Source: Victivallales bacterium
GTDB lineage: Bacteria; Verrucomicrobiota; Lentisphaeria; Oligosphaerales; Oligosphaeraceae
Direction: 5' to 3'
Length of the DNA: 8,610 nucleotides
NCBI GenBank assembly: GCA_017615955.1
Contig: JAFZZD010000535.1
Location: 1 to 8,610, forward strand
Of this stretch, positions 1 to 6,831 are shown in pieces. Made by a program: the position numbers and the translations under genes. The notes below the pieces were generated by a model that saw nothing but the letters and a program-made list of their open reading frames with translations, made no database searches and was not told the origin of the DNA. Each line of letters opens with the position of its first letter. Position 1 is the stretch's first letter.

Positions 1-86
1 ATGGGACTAATGGGATCCAAAATGGCGATTTACTCCTGTCCCATTAGTCCCATTAGTCCCATTAGTCCCATAAGTCCCTTTAGTCC
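1..86. repeat. 9-bp tandem repeat array with an inverted copy
   Basis: Five consecutive 9-bp units of consensus CATTAGTCC occupy 42-86. The first three are identical (42-50, 51-59, 60-68); the fourth is CATAAGTCC (69-77) and the fifth CTTTAGTCC (78-86). Positions 1-15 are the exact reverse complement of 39-53, so the array can fold into a 15-bp stem with a 23-nt loop. The array stops 26 bp before the yraN start. Similar GGGACTAAT-type strings are, as I recall, scattered between genes in Lentisphaerota genomes, but I cannot check that here. Its function is unknown. Window edge: the inverted part may extend further left. Confidence 0.85.
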
Positions 87-112
87 CAGGCAATAATCTT
101 GCAAGAGCAACA

Positions 113-538
113 ATGATATTAGAGAGATTGAAGACAATTATCCAGCGCATACGAAAGCACATCTTTCCTGCCAGGCATCTTCGCTTTGGTGCCAGAGGCG
201 AACGCATAGCTAGGACAGTGCTGGAACGCAGCGGAATGGAATATCTGACGCGTAATTTCCGGTGCAATGGAGGTGAGATTGACCTGATTTTCCGGGAGGG
301 CAGCCAGCTTTGCTTCATAGAGGTGAAGACACGCCACCGTTCACTTTTCGCGCCAGAGACGGCAGTCACGCGGGAAAAGAAGGCAAGAATAAGCAAAGCC
401 GCATTGCGCTATATTAGGCTGTGCGGTCTAAAAGGCATAAAGACACGCTGCGACATAGTCGAGGTGATATTCGATGGGGACAAACTGTCGGAAGTGCACC
501 ACCACCGCGATGCCTTCCAGCTTATATTCAGGCATTAG
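113..538 (+). CDS. yraN: YraN / UPF0102 family nuclease-fold protein
   Basis: This 141-residue protein matches the UPF0102 (YraN) family, small proteins with a restriction-endonuclease-like fold whose cellular role is not settled (DNA processing or repair is usually inferred). The family signature is visible in order: G-A-R-G-E-R-I-A near residues 26-33, L-T-R-N-F-R at 45-50, G-G-E-I-D-L-I at 53-59, F-I-E-V-K-T-R at 68-74 and C-D-I-V-E-V at 113-118. E30, D57, E70 and K72 fit the (E)-D-ExK catalytic pattern. The family core starts near residue 24, so a basic N-terminal extension of about 20 residues is present. No good Shine-Dalgarno (SD) sequence precedes the ATG (only a weak AAGAG at 103-107), but no other start leaves the core intact. 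Its stop overlaps the stop of the convergent GNAT gene. Confidence 0.9.
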   Translation: MILERLKTIIQRIRKHIFPARHLRFGARGERIARTVLERSGMEYLTRNFRCNGGEIDLIFREGSQLCFIEVKTRHRSLFAPETAVTREKKARISKAALRYIRLCGLKGIKTRCDIVEVIFDGDKLSEVHHHRDAFQLIFRH

Positions 539-1035
539 AGACTGACTTCCATAACATAGTCGTTCATAAAGAAGCCATTTCCGATTGGGTTGTCCACGGT
601 GGCGACGGTCTTGAAGTCGTTCCGGACATACGCCTTGATAGCCTTGGCGTTGTTGCGGTTCACGTTCAGCCTCAGGCGGGCATATCCCTGCTTTGCCGCT
701 ATGCTCTTTGCCTCCTTCAGCATAGCGGTGCCAATGCCCTGCCCCTGGTATTCTGGAAGCAGATAGCACTTGTGCAGCTTCATTGTACCCTCCGCCTCAT
801 GGCACGGCCCCATTGTAATGTATCCTATTGGCTTTTCGCCGTCCATAACACAGCGGAACTGAATGCCCTCGTCATATTCCCTCTCCATGACTTCTGGCGC
901 ATACATCATATTCATCATGTATGCGATTTGCTCCTTTGAAAGAATTGGCGCGAAAGTCACTGGCCACACTATGTCCGCCACCTGGCGTATCAGATGAAGT
1001 TCGCTCTTCTTCAAAAGCCTGAAAGTAATATCCAT
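535..1035 (-). CDS. GNAT family N-acetyltransferase
   Basis: The 166-residue product is a GCN5-related N-acetyltransferase, a cytoplasmic enzyme moving an acetyl group from acetyl-CoA to an amine; the substrate cannot be read from sequence. The acetyl-CoA pyrophosphate loop is Q-G-Q-G-I-G at residues 97-102, preceded by the beta-4 strand (K-L-H-K-C-Y-L-L-P). The following L-N-V-N-R-N-N and A-I-K-A-Y-V segment contains Tyr136, in the usual place of the catalytic tyrosine. The C-terminal I-G-N-G-F-F-M-N-D-Y-V-M is typical of one GNAT subgroup. An in-frame ATG at 1080 would add 15 residues, but it has no SD and the extension lies outside the domain. The start at 1035 has an AGAGA just upstream and begins at the first beta strand. 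The gene is transcribed toward yraN and away from hpt. Confidence 0.88.
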   Translation of the reverse strand: MDITFRLLKKSELHLIRQVADIVWPVTFAPILSKEQIAYMMNMMYAPEVMEREYDEGIQFRCVMDGEKPIGYITMGPCHEAEGTMKLHKCYLLPEYQGQGIGTAMLKEAKSIAAKQGYARLRLNVNRNNAKAIKAYVRNDFKTVATVDNPIGNGFFMNDYVMEVSL

Positions 1036-1183
1036 AATTCTCTGCAATCCTTGTCTGCCATGATTTTTGGCGGAAAACATAATGCCATAATTGAAGTTTG
1101 CGAATTGAAAAAGAACTTTGTTAGGGCATATTAACGCAGTTTTGCATGAAACACCCTGAAATCAAATGGAGCTATAGTTTCTT
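1036..1183. promoter_or_regulatory. Divergent intergenic region between the GNAT gene and hpt, with a candidate hpt promoter
   Basis: This AT-rich gap separates two divergent genes, so it should hold promoters for both. On the + strand a TTGAAA at 1105-1110 and a CATATT at 1127-1132 are 16 bp apart and would make a reasonable sigma-70-like promoter, with an hpt leader of about 45 nt. A GGAG at 1168-1171 lies 12 nt before the hpt ATG, a rather long SD spacing. The - strand shows no convincing promoter. I see no riboswitch or operator. The promoter call comes from eye matching only. Confidence 0.35.
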
Positions 1184-1792
1184 ATGGATAAATTGCCAGA
1201 AGGCGACAAGCGGTTGGAGAGCATCCTCATTGGCAGTGACAAGATTCAGCAGCGGGTCGAGGAACTCGCCTGCCAGATACGCGACGACTACGGCGTAATG
1301 ACGCCGCTTTGCATCATCGGCGCATTGAAGGGCGCCACAATATTCATCACGGACCTGGTACGCACACTGTCCCGCGTGGGCAAGCAGGAGATTGCACTGG
1401 CCTTCCTTCGTGCCAGCGCATACGGGGACGTGGTACGCACGGGCGACAGCGTCGGCATGCGCAAGGTTAACATAGACATGCTGGGCGCGAAAATCACGGC
1501 GAAGCACATCCTGGTGGTGGATGACATTCTGGACCAGGGCTTCACGCTGTCAGGCATCTGCGCAAAACTGACGGAACTGTACCCCGATGCGAACATAAAG
1601 ACCTGCGTCCTTCTCAAAAAGGAGCTGGCTAACCCATCCGAGGAGGTCAAGGCACTGCGTGGTTCCATAAATCCAGACTACGTGGGATTCAAAGTGCAGG
1701 ACCGCTGGGTGGTAGGCTATGGGCTTGACGCCAAGGAAATGTACCGCGAGCTGCCATACATAGCATTGGCTGACGAAAAGGCATTTGACTGA
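1184..1792 (+). CDS. hpt: Hypoxanthine(-guanine) phosphoribosyltransferase
   Basis: The 202-residue cytoplasmic enzyme joins hypoxanthine (and usually guanine) to PRPP, giving IMP or GMP in purine salvage. The fold is clear: G-A-L-K-G at residues 46-50 is the pyrophosphate loop, and I-L-V-V-D-D-I-L-D-Q-G-F-T-L at 109-122 is the PRPP motif, with D113/D114 as the acidic pair and D117 as the expected catalytic base. K145 or K146 is the expected purine-contacting lysine, and P-D-Y-V-G-F (164-169) and W-V-V-G-Y-G-L-D (175-182) are the conserved purine-binding strands. Its length is slightly above the family's usual 175-185. The flexible loop, normally with a Ser-Tyr pair, here reads A-S-A-Y-G (77-81), so the serine next to Tyr80 is alanine. 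It is the first gene of the + strand run, 50 bp before uraA. Xanthine or adenine specificity cannot be excluded. Confidence 0.92.
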   Translation: MDKLPEGDKRLESILIGSDKIQQRVEELACQIRDDYGVMTPLCIIGALKGATIFITDLVRTLSRVGKQEIALAFLRASAYGDVVRTGDSVGMRKVNIDMLGAKITAKHILVVDDILDQGFTLSGICAKLTELYPDANIKTCVLLKKELANPSEEVKALRGSINPDYVGFKVQDRWVVGYGLDAKEMYRELPYIALADEKAFD

Positions 1793-1842
1793 AGTTCACA
1801 GATAAACAAGTTCAACACAAAAAAAGAAAGGTTCGAGTAAAA

Positions 1843-3129
1843 ATGGCTAAGCTTGAGACGAAGGATTTTGCATTGGGTATTCAGCATTTGCTGGCAATGT
1901 TTGGAGCAACTGTTCTTGTTCCGCTTATCACAGGGCTGTCACCCGCAGTGGCACTGCTGACGGCCGGCTTGGGAACACTCCTGTTCCATCTTTGCACCAA
2001 GGGCATGGTTCCCGTGTTCCTTGGCTCATCATTCGCCTTCATCCCCGCACTGTGCGCAGTCATAGGCGGCGATGCATCCAAGATTCCGTTGGCGCAGGGC
2101 GGCGTCATAGTCGCAGGTCTGCTCTATGTCATTTTCGCGATACTGACCAAAGTCATCGGATCAGACATCATACGCAAGATATTCCCTCCAGTGGTAACTG
2201 GCCCGGTCATCATCATCATCGGCCTTAGCCTCACCGGCCCTGCAATCAAGGACGTGTTCGACCTCTGGGGCGGCGACATCGCGGCCACTGGCGTCACCAC
2301 CACCCATCTCTGCAATGCGGCAATCGCCATCTTCACATTCGCCATCATGGCAATCGGCATGAACAGAAGCAAGGGCTTCTGGAAGCTGATCCCAATCCTC
2401 ATCGCCGTTCTGTGCGGCTATGCGCTTTGCGTGATCCTGCACTTCTGCGGCCTCTACAAGATGAATTTTGCTGCCATCGCCAATGCGCCATGGATCAACA
2501 TCCCATACAAGACGCCTGGCTTCCTCTCCTTGCCTAAGTTCGCAATCACGCCAATCCTCACCATCGCGCCAGTGGCAATCGTCACATTCATGGAGCACCT
2601 TGGTGACATCACAACCAACGGCGCAGTTGTTGGCAAGGACTTCTTCAAGGAACCAGGCCTGCACCGCACATTGCTTGGCGATGGCCTTGCAACAGCACTG
2701 GCCGGATTCTTTGGCGGCCCCTCCAACACCACCTACTCCGAAAATACTGGTGTGCTCGCCACCACTGGCAACTACAATCCAGCAGTGCTGCGCCTGGCCG
2801 CCGTGTTCGCCATAATCCTGGCATTCCTGGGCAAGTTCGGCGCATTCCTGCAGACCATCCCTGTGCCAGTCAAGGGCGGCGTCGAGCTGATGCTCTTCGG
2901 CATGATCGCAGCCATCGGAATCCGCACTATCGTTGAGGCGAAGCTGGACATGACACACAACCGCAACCTCTGCATCATGGCGGCAACACTGTGCAGCGGC
3001 ATTGGACTGGTCATCATCGGCGGTCTCCCGCTGAAGATCGGCGGCGTGGACGTGAACCTGTCCGCACTGTTCATCGCCACCATCATCGGCGTGCTCATGA
3101 ACCTTGTCATCCCGGAAAAGAAAAACTAA
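1843..3129 (+). CDS. uraA: Uracil permease (NCS2 / nucleobase:cation symporter-2 family)
   Basis: The 428-residue inner-membrane protein, nearly the length of E. coli UraA (429), should import uracil with protons. It is strongly hydrophobic, with a pattern fitting about 14 membrane segments. Family marks are F-L-G-S-S-F-A-F-I (59-67), M-E-H-L-G-D (250-255) and G-G-P-S-N-T-T-Y-S-E-N-T-G-V (291-304). E251 and E300 match the two substrate-binding glutamates of E. coli UraA (E241, E290). The position of UraA His245 is Asp255 here, a variant I recall in other bacterial uracil permeases. A GAAAGG at 1826-1831 is the likely SD. upp follows after only 15 bp, the classic permease-plus-phosphoribosyltransferase pairing, which favours uracil over xanthine as substrate. 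Confidence 0.93.
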   Translation: MAKLETKDFALGIQHLLAMFGATVLVPLITGLSPAVALLTAGLGTLLFHLCTKGMVPVFLGSSFAFIPALCAVIGGDASKIPLAQGGVIVAGLLYVIFAILTKVIGSDIIRKIFPPVVTGPVIIIIGLSLTGPAIKDVFDLWGGDIAATGVTTTHLCNAAIAIFTFAIMAIGMNRSKGFWKLIPILIAVLCGYALCVILHFCGLYKMNFAAIANAPWINIPYKTPGFLSLPKFAITPILTIAPVAIVTFMEHLGDITTNGAVVGKDFFKEPGLHRTLLGDGLATALAGFFGGPSNTTYSENTGVLATTGNYNPAVLRLAAVFAIILAFLGKFGAFLQTIPVPVKGGVELMLFGMIAAIGIRTIVEAKLDMTHNRNLCIMAATLCSGIGLVIIGGLPLKIGGVDVNLSALFIATIIGVLMNLVIPEKKN

Positions 3130-3144
3130 TGCAAGGAGAGGAAA

Positions 3145-3783
3145 ATGGTGGAGAACTTTGCAAAACTTCATATAATGGACCATCCCCTCATCCAGCATAA
3201 GATCACTATGCTGCGCATGAAGGACACCAACACCAAGGATTTCAGGCAGCTGGTCAATGAAATCGCCTTGCTGATCGGCTATGAGGCAACACGCGACCTG
3301 CCCGTCGAGGACATCGAGATTGAGACCCCGTTGATGAAGACCATCGGCAAAAAATGCCCCAAGCAGGTCTGCCTCACGCCAATCCTCAGGGCGGGACTTG
3401 GAATGGTGGATGCCATGCTGGAGCTGATTCCAGCCGCCAAGGTGGGACATATCGGTTTGTACCGCGACCCCAAGACCTTCGAGCCAGTGGAATACTACTG
3501 CAAACTGCCGCCAGACGTGGCGGAGCGCACGGTCATCGTGCTGGATCCAATGCTGGCAACTGGCGGCAGCGCATCAGCGGCAATCTCCTTCCTAAAGCAG
3601 CGGGGCGTAAGCAAGATCAAGATGGTCAACATCATCGGCGTGCCCAAAGGCGTGGAAACTGTGCTGGAGGCGCATCCCGATGTGGACATCTACCTGGGCG
3701 CCCTGGACGAGCGCCTCAACGACCACGCATACATTCTGCCTGGACTGGGCGACGCAGGTGACAGGCTGTTCGGCACTCTGTAA
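3145..3783 (+). CDS. upp: Uracil phosphoribosyltransferase
   Basis: The 212-residue cytoplasmic enzyme converts uracil and PRPP to UMP and pyrophosphate, trapping uracil brought in by the permease encoded just upstream. Conserved blocks are D-H-P-L-I-Q-H-K near the N-terminus, P-I-L-R-A-G-L-G-M in the middle, the PRPP loop [11 protein letters not shown] at 132-142 (D134 within it), and the C-terminal uracil-binding segment [12 protein letters not shown] at 196-207. Its length is normal for the family (about 208). A strong SD (AAGGAG, 3133-3138) sits 6 nt before the ATG and 3 nt after the uraA stop, so the two genes are very probably co-transcribed. Confidence 0.97.
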   Translation: MVENFAKLHIMDHPLIQHKITMLRMKDTNTKDFRQLVNEIALLIGYEATRDLPVEDIEIETPLMKTIGKKCPKQVCLTPILRAGLGMVDAMLELIPAAKVGHIGLYRDPKTFEPVEYYCKLPPDVAERTVIVLDPMLATGGSASAAISFLKQRGVSKIKMVNIIGVPKGVETVLEAHPDVDIYLGALDERLNDHAYILPGLGDAGDRLFGTL

Positions 3784-3824
3784 GTGCGGCAGCATAATAT
3801 TCATAACTAGGAGCAAGTGATTCT

Positions 3825-5222
3825 ATGAAAAGGACTTTGGTAAAGGAAGCACTCACTGGCAAGCAGTGCGGTGCTGAAATTGTAGTTGCAGGCTGGGTGA
3901 AGACACGCCGTGATTCAAAGGCGGGACTTTCCTTCATTGAGATAAATGACGGCTCTTCTTTCGCCAATCTTCAGGTCCTTGCGCAGAATACACTTGCCAA
4001 CTATGCGACTGAGATAGTCCGCCTCCATCCAGGCGCCTCCATAAAGGCAGTCGGCACATTGCGTGTATCGCCAGCCAGCGGGCAGGCTTTTGAACTGGAT
4101 GCCAAGGAAGTGCATGTGCTGGGCTTCTGCGACCCAATGGAATATCCACTTGGAAAGACACGCATCTCCTTTGACAGGCTCCGCGAGGTGGCGCATCTCC
4201 GTCCTCGCACCAATGCGTTCGGCGCAGTCGCCCGCGTGAGGAACACGCTTGCCATGGCGACCCACCAGTTCTTCCAGGACAGGGGCTTCTTCTACTTCAA
4301 TGCCCCTCTGATCACAGCCAGCGACTGCGAAGGAGCGGGCCAGATGTTCCAGGTCACCACACTGGATTTGGAGAATCCACCCAGGGACAAGGAGACTGGA
4401 AAGGTGGATTACACCCAGGATTTCTTCGGAAGGAAGGCGAACCTGACTGTCAGCGGCCAGCTGGAGGCGGAAACCCACGCCTGCGCACTGGGCAGTGTCT
4501 ATACCTTCGGTCCCACATTCCGCGCTGAAAACTCCAACACCACCAGGCATCTTTCCGAATTCTGGATGATTGAGCCAGAAATCGCATTCGCAGACTTGCA
4601 TGACGACGCAGACCTGGCGGAGGATTTCCTGCGCGCCCTGCTCCTGGCGGTCACTGAAAAATGCCAGCCTGAACTGGACTTCTTCGACCTCAGGGTTGAA
4701 AAAGGCTTGCGCTCGGACCTGGAAAGGCTGTCACAGGCGGCATTTACAAGGATTTCGTACACAGAAGCAATTGAAATACTCAAGAAGCACAGCGACAAGT
4801 TCGAATTCAAGCCCGAATGGGGCATTGACCTGCAGTCGGAGCATGAGCGCTTCCTGACGGAGCAGATTTTCAACGGACCAGTCACGGTGATGAACTATCC
4901 AAAGGACATCAAGGCATTCTACATGCGCTTGAACGACGATGGAAAGACAGTGGCGGCAATGGACGTGCTGCTGCCAAAGGTGGGCGAAATCATAGGCGGC
5001 AGCCAGCGTGAGGAAAGACTGGACGTCCTTCTAGCGCGAATGAAGGAACTGGGCATGGACGAGGCCACGTACTGGTGGTACCTGGACCTGCGCAGGTTCG
5101 GCTCCGTGCCGCACGCAGGCTTCGGCCTCGGCTTCGAGAGAATGGTGCGCTTCTGCACAGGAATGGGCAACATCCGCGATGTCATCCCATTCCCACGTGC
5201 ACCTATGAGCGCGGAATTCTAA
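3825..5222 (+). CDS. asnS: Asparaginyl-tRNA synthetase
   Basis: The 465-residue class IIb synthetase attaches asparagine to tRNA(Asn) with ATP. An N-terminal OB-fold anticodon-binding domain covers about residues 17-105 ([11 protein letters not shown] near its start). The catalytic domain follows: S-G-Q-L-E-A-E-T, then motif 2 [15 protein letters not shown] at 232-246 (ATP-binding R233), and motif 3 G-F-G-L-G-F-E-R at 432-439 with R439. The end, [11 protein letters not shown], is close to the usual P-F-P-R-T-P-x-x-A-E-F of AsnS; the A-E-N after the motif 2 arginine and the length (E. coli AsnS is 466) separate it from AspS. An AGGAG at 3809-3813 is the SD. It lies 41 bp after upp with no visible terminator, so it may be read from the salvage operon, though a CATAAT at 3793-3798 could be part of its own promoter. 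Confidence 0.96.
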   Translation: MKRTLVKEALTGKQCGAEIVVAGWVKTRRDSKAGLSFIEINDGSSFANLQVLAQNTLANYATEIVRLHPGASIKAVGTLRVSPASGQAFELDAKEVHVLGFCDPMEYPLGKTRISFDRLREVAHLRPRTNAFGAVARVRNTLAMATHQFFQDRGFFYFNAPLITASDCEGAGQMFQVTTLDLENPPRDKETGKVDYTQDFFGRKANLTVSGQLEAETHACALGSVYTFGPTFRAENSNTTRHLSEFWMIEPEIAFADLHDDADLAEDFLRALLLAVTEKCQPELDFFDLRVEKGLRSDLERLSQAAFTRISYTEAIEILKKHSDKFEFKPEWGIDLQSEHERFLTEQIFNGPVTVMNYPKDIKAFYMRLNDDGKTVAAMDVLLPKVGEIIGGSQREERLDVLLARMKELGMDEATYWWYLDLRRFGSVPHAGFGLGFERMVRFCTGMGNIRDVIPFPRAPMSAEF

Positions 5223-5225
5223 TTG

Positions 5226-5291
5226 ATCCACAGATTTCCACAGATTGTCGCAGATTTAAATAACTTGAATAAATCTGGTAAATCTGTGGAT
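5226..5291. repeat. Intergenic CCACAGATT-box inverted repeat
   Basis: The 94-bp gap between asnS and the PurF-like gene is largely filled by this element. A perfect 12-bp inverted repeat (ATCCACAGATTT at 5226-5237, AAATCTGTGGAT at 5280-5291) encloses further copies of the same word: CCACAGATT at 5238-5246, CGCAGATTT at 5249-5257, and the reverse form AAATCTGG at 5271-5278. The direct copies are spaced 10-11 bp apart, one helical turn. It could form an imperfect hairpin, but there is no T tract, so a classical intrinsic terminator is unlikely. I recall similar strings between genes in many environmental bacteria; the role is unknown. Confidence 0.75.
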
Positions 5292-5305
5292 AAAAACATA
5301 ACACA

Positions 5306-5310
5306 AAGGA
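5306..5310 (+). promoter_or_regulatory. Shine-Dalgarno fixing the start of the PurF-like gene
   Basis: AAGGA lies 6 nt before the ATG at 5317, an ideal distance. It matters because it confirms that the protein begins Met-Gly-Gly rather than Met-Cys-Gly; no nearby alternative start would put a cysteine at position 2. Confidence 0.75.
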
Positions 5311-5316
5311 ACAAAC

Positions 5317-6801
5317 ATGGGCGGTTTTTTTGGTGCGGTTTCCTCAACTGACTGCGTAAATGACATTTTCTTCGGCACGGACTACCATTCCCATCTGGGA
5401 AATCTGCGCGGCGGCATCATGACATTCGGCGCGTATGGCATGCGCCGTTTCATTCATGATATCACCAATACACCGTTCAGAGCCAAATTCGAAGGGGACT
5501 TGCAGGCATTGCGAGGCGCCACGTCAGGCATTGGATGCATAAGCGACACAGGTGACCAGCCAGTCATGGTACGCTCTCATCTCGGTACATTCGGTGCCGT
5601 GATGGTGGGTGCCATAAACAATCTAGATGCGCTGGTGGACGAGGCATGCACAAAGCAGAACGCCCACTTCTCCGAACTGGGCAACGAGGGCGTCAATCCC
5701 AACGAGGTGGCGGCCACAATAGTTGCCACCGGCTCGAATATCGAGGAGGGAATACGCACTTTGCATGAATCCGTGGATGGCTCATGCTCCATGCTGATGC
5801 TTTCTGGCAAGGGGATCTACGCCATCAGGGACGCCATGGGAAGAACTCCAGTCTTTGTAGGATGCAAGCCAGGTGCCCGCGCTGTTTCCATGGAGCCATG
5901 CGCAATGCTGAATCTGGGCTACAACGTGGAATACGAATTGGGACCAGGCGAGGCCGTGCTGGTTACCGTTGAAGGCATAATCAAGATCCTGCCACCACGG
6001 GACCAGATGCAGATATGCTCTTTCTTCTGGGTGTATTTCGGCTTCCCGGCAGCCACATACGAAGGGCAGAATGTGGAATGCGTGCGCTACCGCTGCGGAA
6101 ACACATTGGCTGCCGCTGAACGCCAGGAAACGGGGCTGCCCCTGGACGCGGATTCAGTGGTGGGCATTCCGGATTCAGGCGTGGCACATGCGCTGGGCTA
6201 TGCGGAGGAATCGCAGATACCATACAGGCGCGCCTTCATAAAGTACACTCCAACCTGGGCGCGCAGCTTCATACCCAGCGACCAGCTGAAGCGCGCACAC
6301 GTCGCCACCATGAAGCTGCTGCCTGTGAAAGAACTCATTGACGGCAAGAAACTGGTGTTCTGCGAGGATTCAATCGTGCGCGGCACGCAGCTGGGCAATA
6401 CATTCCAGCGCCTGGCAAAACTGGGCGCCGCAGAAGTCAATGTTCGTTCAGCATGTCCGCCTATCCTGTTCAATTGCCGCTATCTGAACTTCTCCAAGTC
6501 CAACGGCTTGAAGGGACTGGCGGGCGTCAGGGCAATTGCAAAGGTGGAAGGCTATGTGCTGACAGGGGATGACGAAAAGGACAAGGCCTGGTTCGCCACC
6601 GTGGATATCAAGCCATACCTGGACACCAAGTCAAGGAAATACGTCCGCATGGTGGAGACTATAAGGGAGGAACTGGGGTTCACCACACTCCGCTACCAGG
6701 GCCTTGATGACCTGATCAAGGCCATCGGTCTGCCCCGTGAAAAACTCTGCACTTACTGCTGGGACGGGCATGACTGCACAGCCTGCAAACACTGCAAATA
6801 A
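5317..6801 (+). CDS. Amidophosphoribosyltransferase (PurF)-like protein lacking the catalytic cysteine
   Basis: The 494-residue protein has the PurF layout: an N-terminal class II glutamine amidotransferase domain (about 1-225) and a C-terminal phosphoribosyltransferase domain (about 230-470). True PurF makes phosphoribosylamine from PRPP and glutamine, the first step of purine synthesis. The PRTase half looks intact: P-D-S-G (285-288), G-Y-A-E-E-S-Q-I-P-Y, and the PRPP loop V-F-C-E-D-S-I-V-R-G-T (347-357). C234, C387, C478 and C481 match the four Fe-S ligands of Bacillus-type PurF. The glutaminase half appears dead: position 2 is Gly not Cys, C74 replaces the arginine of the usual R-Y-S-T, and the N-G of the substrate loop is I100-N101. 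An unusual tail adds C487, C490 and C493. I recall database relatives starting M-G-G-F-F-G in gut anaerobes such as Bacteroides, annotated as amidophosphoribosyltransferase. It may use free ammonia, receive it from a partner, or do another PRPP-dependent job. Confidence 0.85.
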   Translation: MGGFFGAVSSTDCVNDIFFGTDYHSHLGNLRGGIMTFGAYGMRRFIHDITNTPFRAKFEGDLQALRGATSGIGCISDTGDQPVMVRSHLGTFGAVMVGAINNLDALVDEACTKQNAHFSELGNEGVNPNEVAATIVATGSNIEEGIRTLHESVDGSCSMLMLSGKGIYAIRDAMGRTPVFVGCKPGARAVSMEPCAMLNLGYNVEYELGPGEAVLVTVEGIIKILPPRDQMQICSFFWVYFGFPAATYEGQNVECVRYRCGNTLAAAERQETGLPLDADSVVGIPDSGVAHALGYAEESQIPYRRAFIKYTPTWARSFIPSDQLKRAHVATMKLLPVKELIDGKKLVFCEDSIVRGTQLGNTFQRLAKLGAAEVNVRSACPPILFNCRYLNFSKSNGLKGLAGVRAIAKVEGYVLTGDDEKDKAWFATVDIKPYLDTKSRKYVRMVETIREELGFTTLRYQGLDDLIKAIGLPREKLCTYCWDGHDCTACKHCK

Positions 6802-6831
6802 ATCATAAACAACATATAATCTGGGGACAAT

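Noticed and set aside
1..86. CRISPR array
   Set aside because: The units are 9 bp and directly adjacent, with no spacers and no cas genes nearby.
7..396. - strand open frame ending in repeated Gly-Thr-Asn residues
   Set aside because: The repeat residues are just the 9-bp DNA array read in frame, and the rest is antisense to yraN.
421..939. + strand open frame of 172 codons across the yraN end and the GNAT gene
   Set aside because: It lies antisense to the well-supported GNAT gene and out of frame with yraN, with no recognisable motif.
2161..3450. Long open frame on the - strand (429 codons) opposite uraA and upp
   Set aside because: It is antisense to two strongly conserved genes, its translation is full of His, Cys, Asp and Gln without any family motif, and it arises from codon bias of the + strand genes.
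5226..5291. Intrinsic terminator after asnS
   Set aside because: The inverted repeat is AT-rich with a 42-bp interior and is not followed by a T run.
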